In this document: one piece after another, positions 22,071 to 28,315 of the stretch
How positions within the stretch are numbered: the first letter of the stretch is position 1
Layout of the letters: each line of letters opens with the position of its first letter
From: Bacillota bacterium
GTDB taxonomy: Bacteria > Bacillota > Clostridia > Christensenellales > Aristaeellaceae
DNA length: 28,315 bases
Direction: 5' to 3'
NCBI GenBank assembly: GCA_023459275.1
Contig: JAEWVC010000096.1
Location: forward strand, 1 to 28,315
Notes under the pieces: model-generated
Databases searched by the model: none
What the model was told of the DNA's origin: nothing
What the model saw: the letters and a program-made list of their open reading frames with translations, nothing else
Position numbers and translations under genes: made by a program

Positions 22071-23523
22071 GGCATGTACCCTCCCGCAGCGCTTCCCCGA
22101 TGGTCTCCGTCAAAAGCCGGCTTTCCCCGCCGCACTTGGTGACCTCGGTTTCTGGGATATGAAGTTCTTCCGCAAGAATGTCAAGGACTCTGGGGCTGCA
22201 GAACCCGCCCTGGCAGCGGCCCATGCCGGCCCGGGTGCGGCGCTTGACGCCGTCGATGGTGTGCGCACGCAGGGGACGGCGGATGGCCTCCCGTATTTCC
22301 GCCTCGGTGACCTGCTCGCACCGGCAGACAAGGTTCCCGTACGCAGGGTTCTCGCCAACCGCCTTGACCCGCTCCCCGAAGCTCATGGCGTGGAAAGGCT
22401 TGGGCCGGGGCACGGCGGGCAGAAAGATTTCCTTTTCCGCAAGGCCCATGGCGGAGGCTACCTGGCCGCAAAGCATTTTGGCGATTGCGGGGGCGGAGGA
22501 AAGGCCCGGGCTTTCGATGCCCAGCGCCTCAAAGGCCGTGGGGGCGTCCTCCAAGGGGCCGATGACGAAATCCCCCTTCTCCTCATGGGCACGGATGCCC
22601 GAAAAAGTGGTGATGGTGCCCCTGGGCGAAGCGTTTTTCCAGGTGAGGCGCGCTTTTTCCAGAACGGTGTACAGCCCCATGGCGGTGGTGGCTGTGTCCA
22701 GCGCATCGCCGATATCCTCGGCGGATGGGCCCAGCAGCAGATTCCCGTGGACCGTGGGGCTCACCAGAATACCCTTGCCCATTTTCGTGGGGCATTGGAA
22801 CATGGTGCGGGAAAAGGGAAGGACCTCCATCCTGTCCAGCAGGTAATATTCACCCCGGCGGGGGATGATGGTATATTTCTTTCCGGAGATCATGTTGTGC
22901 AGCTTTGCGGAATTGACGCCCGCGCAGTTGATGATGGCGTCGGCGGTATACGTGCCTCTGTCTGTCACAACAAGCCAGATATCCCCTTCCCTGCGGATGG
23001 ACTTTACATCGGTCTCCATGTGAAAGGCCACGCCGTTTTGGGCCGCATGGTCCGCCAAGGCAAAGCTCAGCTCATACGGGCTGGTAAGCCCGCTGGTTTC
23101 CGCCAGAAGTGCGCCCGTAACTTCCGGGTTGGTGTTGGGCTCAATGGCCAGAATCTCCTCCCGGGTAAGAAGCCGCAGGCCGGGCACATCATTTTTCAGG
23201 CCCTGCTCATACAGCTCCTTAAGCGTTGGAAGCTCCTCGTCGGAAAACGCCAGCACCAGTGCGCCCGGCATGGTATAGGGCGCGCCCAGCTCCCGGCATA
23301 GGGCGGGGTACATTTTTGCCCCTTCCACGTTCAGCCGCGCTTTCAGCGTGCCGGGCTTGGCGTCAAACCCCGCATGTACGATACCGCTGTTGGCCTTGCT
23401 GGCCCCCTCCGCCGCGTCGGACATCCGCTCCAATACGGCAACGTTGGCCTGATAGCGGGAAAGCTCACGCGCCAACGCGCAGCCCACCACGCCGGCGCCT
23501 ATGATAATGATATCCGGGCGCAA
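22063..23523 (-). CDS. Anaerobic glycerol-3-phosphate dehydrogenase-like FAD protein with BFD-type [2Fe-2S] domain
   Basis: This 486-aa flavoprotein joins a DAO-fold domain (FAD motif IIIIGAGVVGCALARELSRY near the N-terminus, then GASKANSGIVHAGFD) to a C-terminal BFD-like [2Fe-2S] domain. The cluster ligands are Cys400, Cys402, Cys437 and Cys442 (C-x-C, 34 residues, C-x4-C). The best match is the GlpA-like subunit of an anaerobic G3P dehydrogenase; other 2-hydroxyacid or amine substrates are possible, and no glycerol genes adjoin. I chose TTG at 23523, 6 nt after GAGGGG. The in-frame ATG at 23574 lies only about 5 nt from the predicted transcript start, has no ribosome site, and would add 17 residues before the FAD motif. 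Confidence 0.88.
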   Translation of the reverse strand: MRPDIIIIGAGVVGCALARELSRYQANVAVLERMSDAAEGASKANSGIVHAGFDAKPGTLKARLNVEGAKMYPALCRELGAPYTMPGALVLAFSDEELPTLKELYEQGLKNDVPGLRLLTREEILAIEPNTNPEVTGALLAETSGLTSPYELSFALADHAAQNGVAFHMETDVKSIRREGDIWLVVTDRGTYTADAIINCAGVNSAKLHNMISGKKYTIIPRRGEYYLLDRMEVLPFSRTMFQCPTKMGKGILVSPTVHGNLLLGPSAEDIGDALDTATTAMGLYTVLEKARLTWKNASPRGTITTFSGIRAHEEKGDFVIGPLEDAPTAFEALGIESPGLSSAPAIAKMLCGQVASAMGLAEKEIFLPAVPRPKPFHAMSFGERVKAVGENPAYGNLVCRCEQVTEAEIREAIRRPLRAHTIDGVKRRTRAGMGRCQGGFCSPRVLDILAEELHIPETEVTKCGGESRLLTETIGEALREGTCHA

Positions 23524-23563
23524 ATAAATCCCCTCTATTTCTATAAAAATCGCAAAAATTCCC

Positions 23564-23591
23564 GCGGAAATCATTCCGCAGCCTTATTGTA
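23564..23591 (-). promoter_or_regulatory. Promoter and leader hairpin of the FAD oxidoreductase operon
   Basis: On the minus strand TACAAT (23591-23586) preceded by TGC is an extended -10; no good -35 is visible. Just inside the expected transcript, GCGGAA (23579-23574) pairs with TTCCGC (23569-23564) around a 4-nt loop, so the mRNA would begin with a 6-bp hairpin. Confidence 0.5.
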
Positions 23592-23908
23592 GCACAGCGC
23601 CTGCCGTTGCGCCATAGGCCCACAGTCCAAAACGAGCATAAATGAGCATGAAAAAAAGGCGTTTTGCGCAGTATTATGGAAAACAATGAGCACACATGGA
23701 ATATTGTTTATTATGCATATATATGTTAACACGTTTTGTGATTTCTGCATAACCCTGATTGTCCGAATGCTTTTATGCTGGCTTGCGGATTTACGGTCCA
23801 GGCCCGGCCCTTCATGGGGGGCCCAAGGGAGGGAACACCTCCCGGCTGCTTTGATCCGGAAGGATGTGGAATTGGACCTTCCGTATGCAGATTTTAGTCA
23901 AGGAACGG
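23592..23908. other. Gene-free stretch containing competing RNA helices
   Basis: I see no supported gene here. Bases about 23630-23760 are strikingly AT-rich. Bases 23795-23883 are GC-rich and self-complementary: GGTCCA (23795-23800) can pair with TGGACC (23873-23878) and enclose a hairpin with stem GGGAGG/CCTCCC (23827-23843, loop GAACA). An alternative stem, CGGAAGG (23857-23863) with CCTTCCG (23877-23883), uses the same bases 23877-23878, so the two folds exclude each other. A frame open through the stretch into the downstream gene (from 23686) looks non-coding. Confidence 0.45.
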
Positions 23909-23937
23909 ATGACAAAACACAAGGATGCATATATAAT
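23909..23937 (+). promoter_or_regulatory. Sigma-A promoter for the exported 527-aa protein
   Basis: ATGACA (23909-23914), a 17-bp spacer and a perfect TATAAT (23932-23937) lie about 48 nt before the ATG at 23986. Eleven of twelve consensus bases match, so this should be a strong promoter. It also argues that the structured DNA just upstream is not the normal leader of this gene. Confidence 0.7.
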
Positions 23938-23985
23938 AATGATAGCTATATTGCTCGTATGCGATATGGAAGAAAGGAGAACCTT

Positions 23986-25569
23986 ATGAAGCGTTTCCGC
24001 AAAAGCATCGCCCTTTTGATGACGATGGCGTTATTCCTGCTCCCCGCCGTGTCGTTGGGGGAAGCCGCACCGTCCTCCATCTTTGAGAAGGTGGTAGGAG
24101 CCGGCCGCAGCCTGAAGACCACCATTACCTTTGAACCTGGCGAGATGCTGACCCAGGACACATCCTCCGCCGGGATCGCCGACCTGCTCAAGGCCCTGCG
24201 CCTGGAAACTGTCAGCCAGAAAAATGAGGCAGGCATGCTATCCGCGCTGGACCTTTACCTGCAGAACAATCCGGTCCTGTCCCTGACCATCACAGAGGAA
24301 CAGGCGCAGACGAATCTGATGAGCAACCTGCTGGAAAAGCCGGTATCCTTCACAGCGGAAGAATACCTGAATCTGTATAACATGATGATGGAGAAGAACA
24401 TTGCCCAGATGGAGCAGCAGGATCCCTCCACTGCCGCCATGTTCAAAGCATATCTGGAAGCTTACAACTCCATGATGAAGGGAGAAATGCCCAAACTGCC
24501 GGAGTTTGACCAGCAGAGCCTGGAGGAAGATCTGTTTGCGCCCGTCCAGGCTTGGTTCGGCGCGCTCATGGCCAACCCTGAAACGACGCCGGGCACCTAT
24601 GAGAGCGACAAGCACGATACGGCCACCGTCCAGGTGAAGTATTCCCTGTCTGCTTCCGACATCACGGCGCTTTTGACCCTCCTTACCGATTGGGCGGCCA
24701 AGGACGTGAACCTGGATAAGATCCTGTCCATCGTTTCCGAAATGAACCCCGATGCCGGTGACCTTACCGCCATCAAGGATGAGATCCGGGCAAAGATCAA
24801 GGCGGTCCCCGCGGGCTTTTCCCTTGAAGGGGCGCCCAGCCTGCCCCAGCCCATTACCCTGACCCTGTGGCAGGATGACACCGGCGACATAAAGGCCGCG
24901 GAGCTGAATGCCGATATCGTTTCTCCTGAGGGCACCGAAAGCGATAACTTCTCCCTGAAGGCCGGCTACTATGTGAAAACCGAGGCGGACGGGAAAAATG
25001 AACTCGTTTCCTTTGACGCGGGCACGGCAACCGATGCTCTTTCCCTGTCCTTCAGCGCCAAGGATCTCCCGGCAACCGTCTCCGGCAGCGATACGGTGAG
25101 CGGCTCCCAATGGCATTTTACCATGGGCATGACCGAATGGGGCACCAGCGCTTTCAATGTTGACCTGAACTTCAACGGCCAGAAGACCGAAGCCGGCGCG
25201 GATATCAAAGACGCCTGGAAGCTGAGCCTGGAGGCTGGTTCCTATGGCAGTGTATTCGGCGTCATGCTGGATAACAACTCGTCCACCGTGCCTGATGGCG
25301 CCGATGTCCGCATGGATGGCAAGATGGATGTTTACATGACAGGTATTAGCAGCCCCCTGGCCTCCATTCTGTATACCACCGCCACCGGCGATCCGCTGGA
25401 AATGCCCGCGATTCCCGAGGATAGCGTGCACCCCGGCAAAATGACCATGGATGAGCTGGAAGCTTGGGGGACGTCGGCCGGCGAATATGCCCAGACCCAA
25501 CTGATGTACGCCATGCAGTACCTGCCGCCCTCCGTGATGACGATGCTGAGCGGCCAGCCCGCCTATTGA
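23986..25569 (+). CDS. Exported protein of unknown function
   Basis: I do not recognise this 527-aa protein. It has a signal peptide (MKRFRKSIALLMTMALFLLP, cleavage near SLG or GEA, residues 25-27) and no lipobox. I see no cysteine in it, typical of secreted Gram-positive proteins. The first half is helical and acidic (about residues 50-180, with LLEKPVSFTAEEYLNLYNMM). The second half (about 200-450) alternates polar and hydrophobic residues like a large beta-sheet, faintly recalling LolA/LppX-type lipid-binding folds, but this is conjecture. No anchoring motif or second membrane helix is evident. AAAGGAG lies 6 nt before the ATG. A strong promoter and a strong terminator make it a single-gene unit, probably well expressed. 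Confidence 0.85.
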   Translation: MKRFRKSIALLMTMALFLLPAVSLGEAAPSSIFEKVVGAGRSLKTTITFEPGEMLTQDTSSAGIADLLKALRLETVSQKNEAGMLSALDLYLQNNPVLSLTITEEQAQTNLMSNLLEKPVSFTAEEYLNLYNMMMEKNIAQMEQQDPSTAAMFKAYLEAYNSMMKGEMPKLPEFDQQSLEEDLFAPVQAWFGALMANPETTPGTYESDKHDTATVQVKYSLSASDITALLTLLTDWAAKDVNLDKILSIVSEMNPDAGDLTAIKDEIRAKIKAVPAGFSLEGAPSLPQPITLTLWQDDTGDIKAAELNADIVSPEGTESDNFSLKAGYYVKTEADGKNELVSFDAGTATDALSLSFSAKDLPATVSGSDTVSGSQWHFTMGMTEWGTSAFNVDLNFNGQKTEAGADIKDAWKLSLEAGSYGSVFGVMLDNNSSTVPDGADVRMDGKMDVYMTGISSPLASILYTTATGDPLEMPAIPEDSVHPGKMTMDELEAWGTSAGEYAQTQLMYAMQYLPPSVMTMLSGQPAY

Positions 25570-25599
25570 TAGACGGCATCCGGATTTTCCCAGTATAAA

Positions 25600-25666
25600 A
25601 GCTCCCCCAGACGCCTTTCCGCTCCCGGCTTCGGCCGGGAGCGTGGGCGTGCCTGCGGGAGTTTTT
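25600..25666. terminator. Long bidirectional terminator with UUCG tetraloop
   Basis: A perfect 10-bp stem (25620-25629 with 25634-25643) is capped by TTCG. Outside it ACGCC (25611-25615) pairs with GGCGT (25646-25650), and CTCCC (25602-25606) pairs with GGGAG (25657-25661). TTTTT follows at 25662-25666 on the plus strand and TTTT on the minus strand. It separates the convergent 527-aa protein and GNAT genes. Confidence 0.92.
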
Positions 25667-25680
25667 CCATTGCTCTGTGG

Positions 25681-26262
25681 TCAGCGGCCTGCGTTCATCC
25701 GTTGCCAATCCTCTTTCAGGATGGCGTACAGCTCCACATCCACATAGCGGGATTTGTTATACAGCCGCTCCCGGAGCGTACCCTCCCTGCACATGCCCAC
25801 ATGCTCCATCACCCGGCCGCTGGCAGGATTGTCGCACTCGTGCTGGGCTTCGATACGGTTCAGGTGCAGCGTTTCAAAGCCAAAGCGGACCACGGCGCTC
25901 AGCGCCTCGGTCATATAGCCCCGGTTCCAGTATTCCCTGGACAAGCTGTACCCCACCTCGGCAGAGCGGTTTTCACCGCTTATCCACATAAAGCCGATGG
26001 TACCGATCACACAGCCCGTTTCCTTCAGCACGATGCAGAAGGTACTGGGAGAACCGGTTCGGTACTGGCGCAGCACATAGCGGATATAGGCCCTGGTTTG
26101 GTGGATGCTTTGATGGGCCTCCCACAGCACATGGCGTGCCACCTGCGGATCAGAGGAATAGGCGTAAATGTCCCCGGCGTCGCTCATGCGCATGGCGCGC
26201 AGCAAAAGCCGGCTCGTGTCAAGCTCCGGCAGTCGGGTAAAGATGGTCTCAAAAAGCTGCAT
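25681..26262 (-). CDS. GNAT-family N-acetyltransferase (RimJ/RimL-like)
   Basis: This 193-aa cytoplasmic acetyltransferase begins with the typical strand LPELDTSRLLLRAMRMSDAGD and has IGTIGFMWISGENRSAEVGYSL. The acetyl-CoA loop is REYWNRGYMTEAL (about 109-121), followed by LNRIEAQHECDNPASGRVMEHVGMCREG, the standard C-terminal half of RimJ/RimL-type enzymes. These modify protein N-termini or small amines; the target here is unknown. The start is uncertain. I chose ATG 26262 because the family domain begins there, though its GGAAAGG is about 12 nt away. The frame stays open upstream to 26520, and that extension is unlike the family. Confidence 0.82.
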   Translation of the reverse strand: MQLFETIFTRLPELDTSRLLLRAMRMSDAGDIYAYSSDPQVARHVLWEAHQSIHQTRAYIRYVLRQYRTGSPSTFCIVLKETGCVIGTIGFMWISGENRSAEVGYSLSREYWNRGYMTEALSAVVRFGFETLHLNRIEAQHECDNPASGRVMEHVGMCREGTLRERLYNKSRYVDVELYAILKEDWQRMNAGR

Positions 26263-26464
26263 GATGGTACTCGGCCTTTCCGGCATTGCTTTTGTTATTG
26301 CTCTACCAACTATATCTTGCGCGTCGCGGCGGATCTTTTCACGCATAGCCGCGTCGCTGAACCTTGAAATAGCGCTGCTATTCCTTCGGTTCTGCTCCTT
26401 GCTCTGCGCAAAAATCTTCCGCCGCTTTGGCGCAATCTTTATATGGCAGAGCAATAATAAGGTA
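26263..26464. other. Intergenic stretch with possible gene remnant
   Basis: This gap between the GNAT and small membrane protein genes shows no clear promoter. On the minus strand, a frame continuous with the GNAT gene encodes MREKIRRDAQDIVGRAITKA from about 26346. It faintly resembles the first residues of type-2 glycerate kinases (DUF4147), so a truncated remnant is possible but unproven. Confidence 0.25.
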
Positions 26465-26635
26465 TCAGGCGTGATCCGCCTGCAGCGCGGCCCGAAGGTA
26501 CATGGACGGCCCATTGACAAAGGGCTGGCGTGGTTTCACGTAGGTGGCCGCTCCAAAGATGAATACCGCGATGCCAATCAGCAGCAGCAGGATCAGCAAG
26601 ATCAACAAAAGAGGATTTCCATGCCGATTTTCCAT
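26465..26635 (-). CDS. Small single-pass membrane protein
   Basis: This 56-aa protein starts MENRHGNP and continues with one strongly hydrophobic helix (about residues 8-30, Leu/Ile-rich), then a polar tail ending ALQADHA. GGGAGG lies 7 nt before the ATG at 26635, which makes it a likely real gene despite its size; the longer in-frame start at 26689 lacks a ribosome site. I do not recognise a family. It is 91 nt downstream of the Nudix gene in the same direction. Confidence 0.6.
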   Translation of the reverse strand: MENRHGNPLLLILLILLLLIGIAVFIFGAATYVKPRQPFVNGPSMYLRAALQADHA

Positions 26636-26726
26636 TTGGAGGCCTCCCTTCAAAAGACAGGAAAAGCATTCCCGTTTATTTGTCCACAAATTCTAAGAAC
26701 AGGGATGCGTGTCCGCCGTTTGATCG

Positions 26727-27293
26727 TTATTTTTGTAGGCAGCGGCTGTTTTGCATATGGTTCCAGGCCATCAGGATTCCCAGGGCGGTTTTCGCGTCCC
26801 TAAGCTCCCCGGCCATGACCTGGGCCGCCGCTTCCTCAAGGGGGATGCGCTTGAGGGTCAGAAATTCATCATCATCCATGTGGGTTTCGTGCTGGCTCAG
26901 TTCCGTGGCCAGGTACAGGGCGATCCGCTCCGTGCAGAATCCGGGCGTCGTGTCCACGCGGGTGAGCAATTCCCATTTTCCGGCGCGCAATCCGGTTTCT
27001 TCTTCCAGCTCCCGCACGGCGCAGGCAAAAGGGTCCTCCCCCAAAAAATTCAGCTTGCCGGCCGGGATCTCCCAGGTCATGCGGTCGATTGCCACCCGGT
27101 GCTGGCGCACCAGCGTTACATAACCCGCCTCATCCACGGGGACGACGGCGGCCGCACCGGGATGCTTCACCACTTCCCGAAGCGCCTCCCGGCCATCGGG
27201 CAGCTTCACTTGCCAATGCTCCACAGTGATCAGCTTTCCCGCAAAGACCGCTTCCTTTTTGAAAGGGGTCTCCCGCAGTGCCTCGTCTCCCAT
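26727..27293 (-). CDS. Nudix hydrolase, ADP-ribose pyrophosphatase type
   Basis: This 188-aa enzyme probably splits ADP-ribose to AMP and ribose 5-phosphate. The Nudix box spans residues 79-102 (from GKLNFLGEDP to RELEEETGL) with the metal-binding RELEEETG intact. The family block LVRQHRVAIDRMTWEIPAGK stands before it, and a late FCTERIALYLATEL is typical of ADPRases. The box has one extra residue between its first Gly and first Glu (six instead of five). I start at ATG 27293, 9 nt after GGAGGAGG; the longer frame to 27437 runs into the divergent promoter. Confidence 0.88.
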   Translation of the reverse strand: MGDEALRETPFKKEAVFAGKLITVEHWQVKLPDGREALREVVKHPGAAAVVPVDEAGYVTLVRQHRVAIDRMTWEIPAGKLNFLGEDPFACAVRELEEETGLRAGKWELLTRVDTTPGFCTERIALYLATELSQHETHMDDDEFLTLKRIPLEEAAAQVMAGELRDAKTALGILMAWNHMQNSRCLQK

Positions 27294-27399
27294 GATAAGC
27301 CGCCTCCTCCGGTAGGATACCGCAGTACCGTTATTCGCCAAAAGGCGGCGCAATCCTGCATCGTACGTTTCCCCGAAACATTTTCCAGCGGCCTTTGAA

Positions 27400-27438
27400 T
27401 TGACATTCAGGCGCATGCATACTACAATCGTATGCATG
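27400..27438 (+). promoter_or_regulatory. Consensus promoter with operator-like dyad around the -10 box
   Basis: A perfect TTGACA (27400-27405), a 17-bp spacer and TACAAT (27423-27428) make the best promoter in the window. A 9-bp perfect inverted repeat, CATGCATAC (27414-27422) and GTATGCATG (27430-27438), encloses the -10 box exactly. A repressor bound there would block RNA polymerase. Confidence 0.8.
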
Positions 27439-27468
27439 GCCTACCAATATGGAGGAGGGAACCCACCC

Positions 27469-28315
27469 ATGAAAAATGACTTCAAAAATTCCTTCGGCCG
27501 CCGCATGCTGTCCCTCGCGATGGTTTTGCTTTTGGCCTGCCCATGGGTGCCTTTGCCCGCCATGGCCGCAGACAAGTGGCAGAAGCTTCAGATTTTTGTG
27601 AACTGGACGGACGGCGCCGGCGTACAGCAATCTGTTTCCGCCGCATATCTGGGCTCATCCACCGATGGGTACAGCGTATTCTGGGCGGAGGTCCCCAGCA
27701 GCGAACCGTTTTCCGGTGTGACGCTTTCTATTACCGACCCGGATCATGACAGCTATCAATATGATGCGGGTCAGGGGGTCGGCAATTTGACGCTGACTGA
27801 CGTGCAAAATGCCGGCGACCTTGATACGCAATACGCGAAATATATCAATGCCTTTGACACGAAGGGCAATCAAGTGCCCCCCACCATTATGCTGTATATC
27901 TCCACCAGCGTTGCGCCGCCTCTGCCCACCCCCACAGAGGAGCCGACCCCTACGCCTACCTTGGAACCGACGCCGGTGCCCAACGCGGACATTCCGGTGC
28001 TCTACCAGGATGAAAATGGCAGCACGCTCTATCAGACCTCTGTGTCGGTTCCGTACGGCAGCCAGCAGGAAGTGCAGGTGGACGTAGGTCAAGTGTCCTC
28101 CGATTACGAGCTGAACGACGCTTCCAGCAAGACGGCTTCCGTGAGTCCGGACGGCTCCTATGCCAACGTCGTCTTCTCCTTCAAGAAAAAGCAGGCCCAG
28201 CCGGTGGATGTTCCCGTGCTCTACCAGGATGAGAACGGCAACACCCTTTATGAAACCTCCGTATCTGTCCTGCCAGGCAGCCAGCAGGAGGTTCAGGTGG
28301 ACGTAGGTCAAGTGT
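27469..28315 (+). CDS. Exported repeat-containing surface protein, 3' end missing
   Basis: The gene starts at ATG 27469, about 9 nt after GGAGGAGGG, and is still open at the window edge after 282 codons. The N-terminus is an export signal (hydrophobic residues 13-24). LLLAC at 20-24 fits a lipobox, so the protein may be a lipoprotein; AMA-AD at 32-35 is an alternative type I cleavage site. A first domain (about 37-145) is followed by a Pro/Thr/Glu linker (TPTEEPTPTPTLEPTPVP). Repeats of 73 residues then begin with PVLYQDENG and contain SQQEVQVDVGQV, reminiscent of MucBP-type adhesin repeats. A surface adhesive role is likely. It diverges from the Nudix gene and has its own promoter. Confidence 0.85.
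   Translation, partial: MKNDFKNSFGRRMLSLAMVLLLACPWVPLPAMAADKWQKLQIFVNWTDGAGVQQSVSAAYLGSSTDGYSVFWAEVPSSEPFSGVTLSITDPDHDSYQYDAGQGVGNLTLTDVQNAGDLDTQYAKYINAFDTKGNQVPPTIMLYISTSVAPPLPTPTEEPTPTPTLEPTPVPNADIPVLYQDENGSTLYQTSVSVPYGSQQEVQVDVGQVSSDYELNDASSKTASVSPDGSYANVVFSFKKKQAQPVDVPVLYQDENGNTLYETSVSVLPGSQQEVQVDVGQV
27991..28315 (+). repeat. 219-bp tandem repeat array, cut by the window end
   Basis: Copy one runs from 27991 to 28209. Copy two begins at 28210 and is interrupted at 28315. The overlapping 106 nt match at about 87 positions by eye, and the final 16 nt before the edge are identical to 28081-28096. The period is exactly 73 codons. Confidence 0.92.

Noticed and set aside
23686..23985. 100-codon N-terminal extension of the 527-aa exported protein
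   Set aside because: The extension would precede a clear signal peptide, crosses a strong promoter, and the ATG at 23986 has its own ribosome site.
26285..26320. tRNA D-arm-like sequence on the minus strand (AGTTGGTAGAGCA)
   Set aside because: No matching acceptor, anticodon or T arm follows at tRNA distances, so the match appears to be chance.

Overview
The window reads as a GC-rich, spore-forming, anaerobic member of the Bacillota, probably class Clostridia. The evidence is spoIIR, sleB and ypeB (endospore formation and germination), a rubredoxin, a Cys-type sulfatase, LplB/LplC-type permeases with no ATPase beside them, strong Shine-Dalgarno sites and sigma-A promoters. A finer placement (for example a gut Christensenellales-like lineage) is only a guess. 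I see no rRNA, tRNA, CRISPR array, transposase, phage or plasmid genes.

Layout. (1) 1-1812: a perfect palindrome at the left edge, then a leftward three-gene unit (DUF1934 protein, unknown protein, metallo-beta-lactamase-fold hydrolase) whose promoter diverges from ispE. (2) 1826-5481: rightward ispE, then a spore cluster of spoIIR, sleB and ypeB. A near-consensus sigma-G promoter overlaps the spoIIR stop codon and precedes sleB-ypeB. (3) 5533-14479: a carbohydrate locus. A leftward operon encodes two ABC permeases, a solute-binding protein, a cytoplasmic S1-type sulfatase and a GH32 glycosidase. A membrane-anchored AraC-family regulator is transcribed divergently, and the two promoters overlap head to head. 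The simplest model is import of a sulfated, probably fructose-containing, oligosaccharide followed by intracellular desulfation and hydrolysis. (4) 14515-17264: leftward esterase and adenine deaminase. (5) 17276-19886: rightward RNase R and rubredoxin, each with a promoter and a terminator. (6) 19886-23591: a leftward, translationally coupled unit of an anaerobic G3P-dehydrogenase-like FAD protein with a BFD-type Fe-S domain, an FAD/NAD oxidoreductase, a DUF1667 cysteine protein and a 3-methyladenine glycosylase. (7) 23592-23985: a gene-poor stretch with competing RNA helices and a strong promoter for a large exported protein of unknown function. (8) 25600-28315: a bidirectional terminator, a GNAT acetyltransferase, a tiny membrane protein, a Nudix hydrolase, and the start of a surface protein with 219-bp repeats that is cut by the right edge.

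Both edges fall in repeated or self-complementary DNA, as is common at the ends of assembled contigs. The observations most worth following are the sulfatase/GH32 locus with its overlapping promoters, the sigma-G promoter, the dyad that encloses the -10 box of the repeat-protein promoter, and the structured gene-free region near 23.8 kb.
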